DNA from: Bacteroidota bacterium
GTDB lineage: Bacteria > Bacteroidota > Bacteroidia > UBA7662
Length of the DNA stretch: 35,421 bases
Direction of reading: 5' to 3'
NCBI GenBank assembly: GCA_005799025.1
Contig: SYHX01000003.1
Span: 1 to 35,421 of the forward strand
Made by a program: the position numbers and the translations under genes. Under the pieces are notes generated by a model. It searched no databases. It was not told where the DNA came from and saw only the letters and a program-made list of their open reading frames with translations. Positions 33,982-35,421 of this stretch are shown piece by piece (the stretch's first letter is position 1; each line of letters begins with the position of its first letter).

Positions 33982-35421
33982 TTAAATTTCGAAGCGTATC
34001 CCCTGGGCCAAAGGCAATCGGTCGGTATAGTTGATGGTGTTGGTCTGCCGACGCATATAGGCTTTCCAACTATCTGAACCCGATTCACGACCTCCTCCGG
34101 TTTCTTTTTCGCCGCCAAAAGCTCCGCCAATTTCTGCGCCCGATGTGCCAATGTTCACGTTGGCTATCCCGCAATCGGAGCCGGAAGCCGACAAAAACTG
34201 TTCAGCTTCCAACAAATTGCGGGTGAACAGAGCCGATGACAATCCCTGGGGAACGGAGTTTTGAATTTGAATTGCCTCGGTCAATTCCTTGTAGGAATGA
34301 ACATAGAGAATAGGAGCAAAGGTTTCGTGCATCACGATGGGTGCATTCGTCGAAATTTCTATAACACAAGGCTTAACATAACAACCGGATTGGAAACCGT
34401 TTCCGCTCAACACTCCCCCTTCCACCAAAACCCGACCCCCCTGTTCCTGGGCTTTCTCGATGGCTTGGGTATAGGCTTGAACCGCCTGCTGGTCAATGAG
34501 CGGCCCCACATGGTTGTTGGAGTCCAAAGGATCTCCAATGCGCAATTGTGCGTAGGCCAAAACTAAAATCCGGGTCAAGTCGGCATATACTGATTCATGA
34601 ACGATGAGTCGGCGGGTGGTGGTGCAACGTTGTCCTGCTGTTCCCACCGCGCCAAAGACTGCACCCACTATTACCAATTTTAGATCCGCTTCGGATGAAA
34701 TAATGATGGCGTTGTTCCCACCCAATTCCAGCAAGGATCGACCGAGTCGGCCGGCAACCGCCGCGGCAACCGCCTTGCCCATCCGGGTTGAACCCGTGGC
34801 CGATACCAAAGGAACCCGGGGATCGTGGCTGAGCCATTCCCCCACGGCTACACCGCCAATCACCAGGCCGCTTAGACCTTCCGGTGCGCCAAAAGATTCC
34901 ATAACACGAGCGGTGATTTTCTGGCAAGCCAAGGCCGTTAACGGTGTTTTTTCGGAAGGCTTCCAAACGCATGCATTACCGCAGACCCAGGCAAGCATGG
35001 TATTCCAACTCCATACCGCCACCGGGAAATTAAAAGCAGAAATGACGCCCACCACACCCAAAGGATGCCATTGTTCGTACATCCGATGACCAGGGCGTTC
35101 GCTGTGCATGGTGAGCCCATACAATTGACGAGAGAGGCCGACTGCAAAATCGCAGATATCAATGATTTCCTGAACCTCTCCTAAACCCTCCTGGAGGCTT
35201 TTGCCCATTTCGTATGACACCAACTGGCCCAGAGGTTCTTTGAGCCGGCGAAATTCTTCGCCCAAAAGGCGGACGAATTCCCCACGACGTGGCGCAGGCA
35301 CATTTCTCCATTCCTGGAAGGCCGTTACCGCTGCCGCCATGACCTGCTCATAATCCGCCTGTGCTGCTTGGGTTACTGAACCCATCAAAGCACCGTCCAC
35401 CGGCGAATACGATTCCAACAA
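33982..35421 (-). CDS. ALDH7-type aldehyde dehydrogenase (probable alpha-aminoadipate-semialdehyde dehydrogenase), N-terminus missing
   Basis: The visible 479 codons run to the last base of the window, where the terminal codon is TTG inside the frame, so about 25 or more N-terminal residues lie outside. The sequence SYSPVDGALMGSVTQA, the GVISAFNFPVAVWSWN core, LLELGGNNAIII with the catalytic-region Glu, and GTAGQRCTTTRRL with nucleophile Cys fit the ALDH superfamily. TSGAEIGGAFGGEKETGGGR followed by ESGSDSWKAYMRRQTNTINY is the signature of the ALDH7 (antiquitin) family. Those enzymes oxidise alpha-aminoadipate semialdehyde to alpha-aminoadipate with NAD+ in lysine breakdown, so that is the likely reaction. 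No other lysine-catabolism gene is visible. Orientation is convergent with surA. Confidence 0.93.
   Translation of the reverse strand: MLESYSPVDGALMGSVTQAAQADYEQVMAAAVTAFQEWRNVPAPRRGEFVRLLGEEFRRLKEPLGQLVSYEMGKSLQEGLGEVQEIIDICDFAVGLSRQLYGLTMHSERPGHRMYEQWHPLGVVGVISAFNFPVAVWSWNTMLAWVCGNACVWKPSEKTPLTALACQKITARVMESFGAPEGLSGLVIGGVAVGEWLSHDPRVPLVSATGSTRMGKAVAAAVAGRLGRSLLELGGNNAIIISSEADLKLVIVGAVFGAVGTAGQRCTTTRRLIVHESVYADLTRILVLAYAQLRIGDPLDSNNHVGPLIDQQAVQAYTQAIEKAQEQGGRVLVEGGVLSGNGFQSGCYVKPCVIEISTNAPIVMHETFAPILYVHSYKELTEAIQIQNSVPQGLSSALFTRNLLEAEQFLSASGSDCGIANVNIGTSGAEIGGAFGGEKETGGGRESGSDSWKAYMRRQTNTINYTDRLPLAQGIRFEI

Noticed and set aside
1-35421. CRISPR array, tRNA, rRNA, toxin-antitoxin or defence island
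   Set aside because: No regularly spaced repeats, no cloverleaf or rRNA-like segments, and no recognisable defence genes were found by reading both strands.

Overview
The window looks like a chromosomal segment of a Bacteroidota (Bacteroidetes) bacterium. The evidence is type IX secretion (T9SS) genes (porU, porV, a PorP/SprF protein, gldJ), a secreted protein with a T9SS C-terminal sorting domain, a DUF4837 lipoprotein beside an MltD-type transglycosylase, a membrane-anchored LuxR-type regulator with the 'RYRLRKR' helix, and several intergenic matches to the Bacteroidetes -7 promoter box TAnnTTTG. Shine-Dalgarno sequences are mostly absent. I cannot place it below phylum from the sequence. 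Almost everything is core housekeeping and envelope biogenesis. I found no CRISPR array, prophage, tRNA or rRNA.

Layout. Bases 1-204 (-) hold the N-terminal 68 codons of a small membrane protein that runs off the left edge. Bases 205-675 have no recognisable gene. Bases 676-1315 carry a frameshifted, 3'-truncated IS3-family transposase remnant that ends just beyond recF (-). Next come pdhA, a membrane-anchored TPR protein and ribH (all +). A membrane-bound LuxR-type regulator (-) is divergent from a lipoprotein and a degenerate arginase-family protein (+). A tight minus-strand operon, tatA-gatA-mltD-DUF4837-purD (transcribed from about 13.8 kb down to 8.15 kb), starts at a clear -7 box and ends overlapping the arginase-like gene by 9 bp.

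Upstream of tatA is a 1107-aa envelope protein with a degenerate metallopeptidase-like domain, a TolB-like propeller and a probable outer-membrane barrel. It is divergent from a metallo-beta-lactamase-fold hydrolase. The T9SS block follows: porU then porV on the minus strand, divergent from porP/sprF then gldJ on the plus strand. GldJ faces a convergent 787-aa FG-GAP-repeat protein with a T9SS sorting domain, a likely cargo. A strong 12-bp-stem terminator for the gldJ transcript lies inside the 3' end of that cargo gene.

The right end holds murF, comF, two translationally coupled parvulin/SurA-like periplasmic chaperones, and an ALDH7-type aldehyde dehydrogenase cut by the right edge.

How the genes fit together. 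Many products act in the cell envelope: peptidoglycan synthesis (MurF) and cleavage (MltD), outer-membrane protein folding (the two parvulin proteins), Tat export (TatA), and T9SS export, processing and gliding scaffold (PorU/PorV/PorP/GldJ) with a probable substrate beside it. The rest are central metabolism and information genes (recF, gatA, purD, ribH, pdhA, comF). I see no clear new defence or mobile system. The most unusual items are the arginase-fold protein that has lost its metal ligands, the pseudo-peptidase/TolB/barrel protein, the gldJ terminator built into a convergent coding sequence, and the membrane-anchored LuxR regulator with an unrecognised sensor region.
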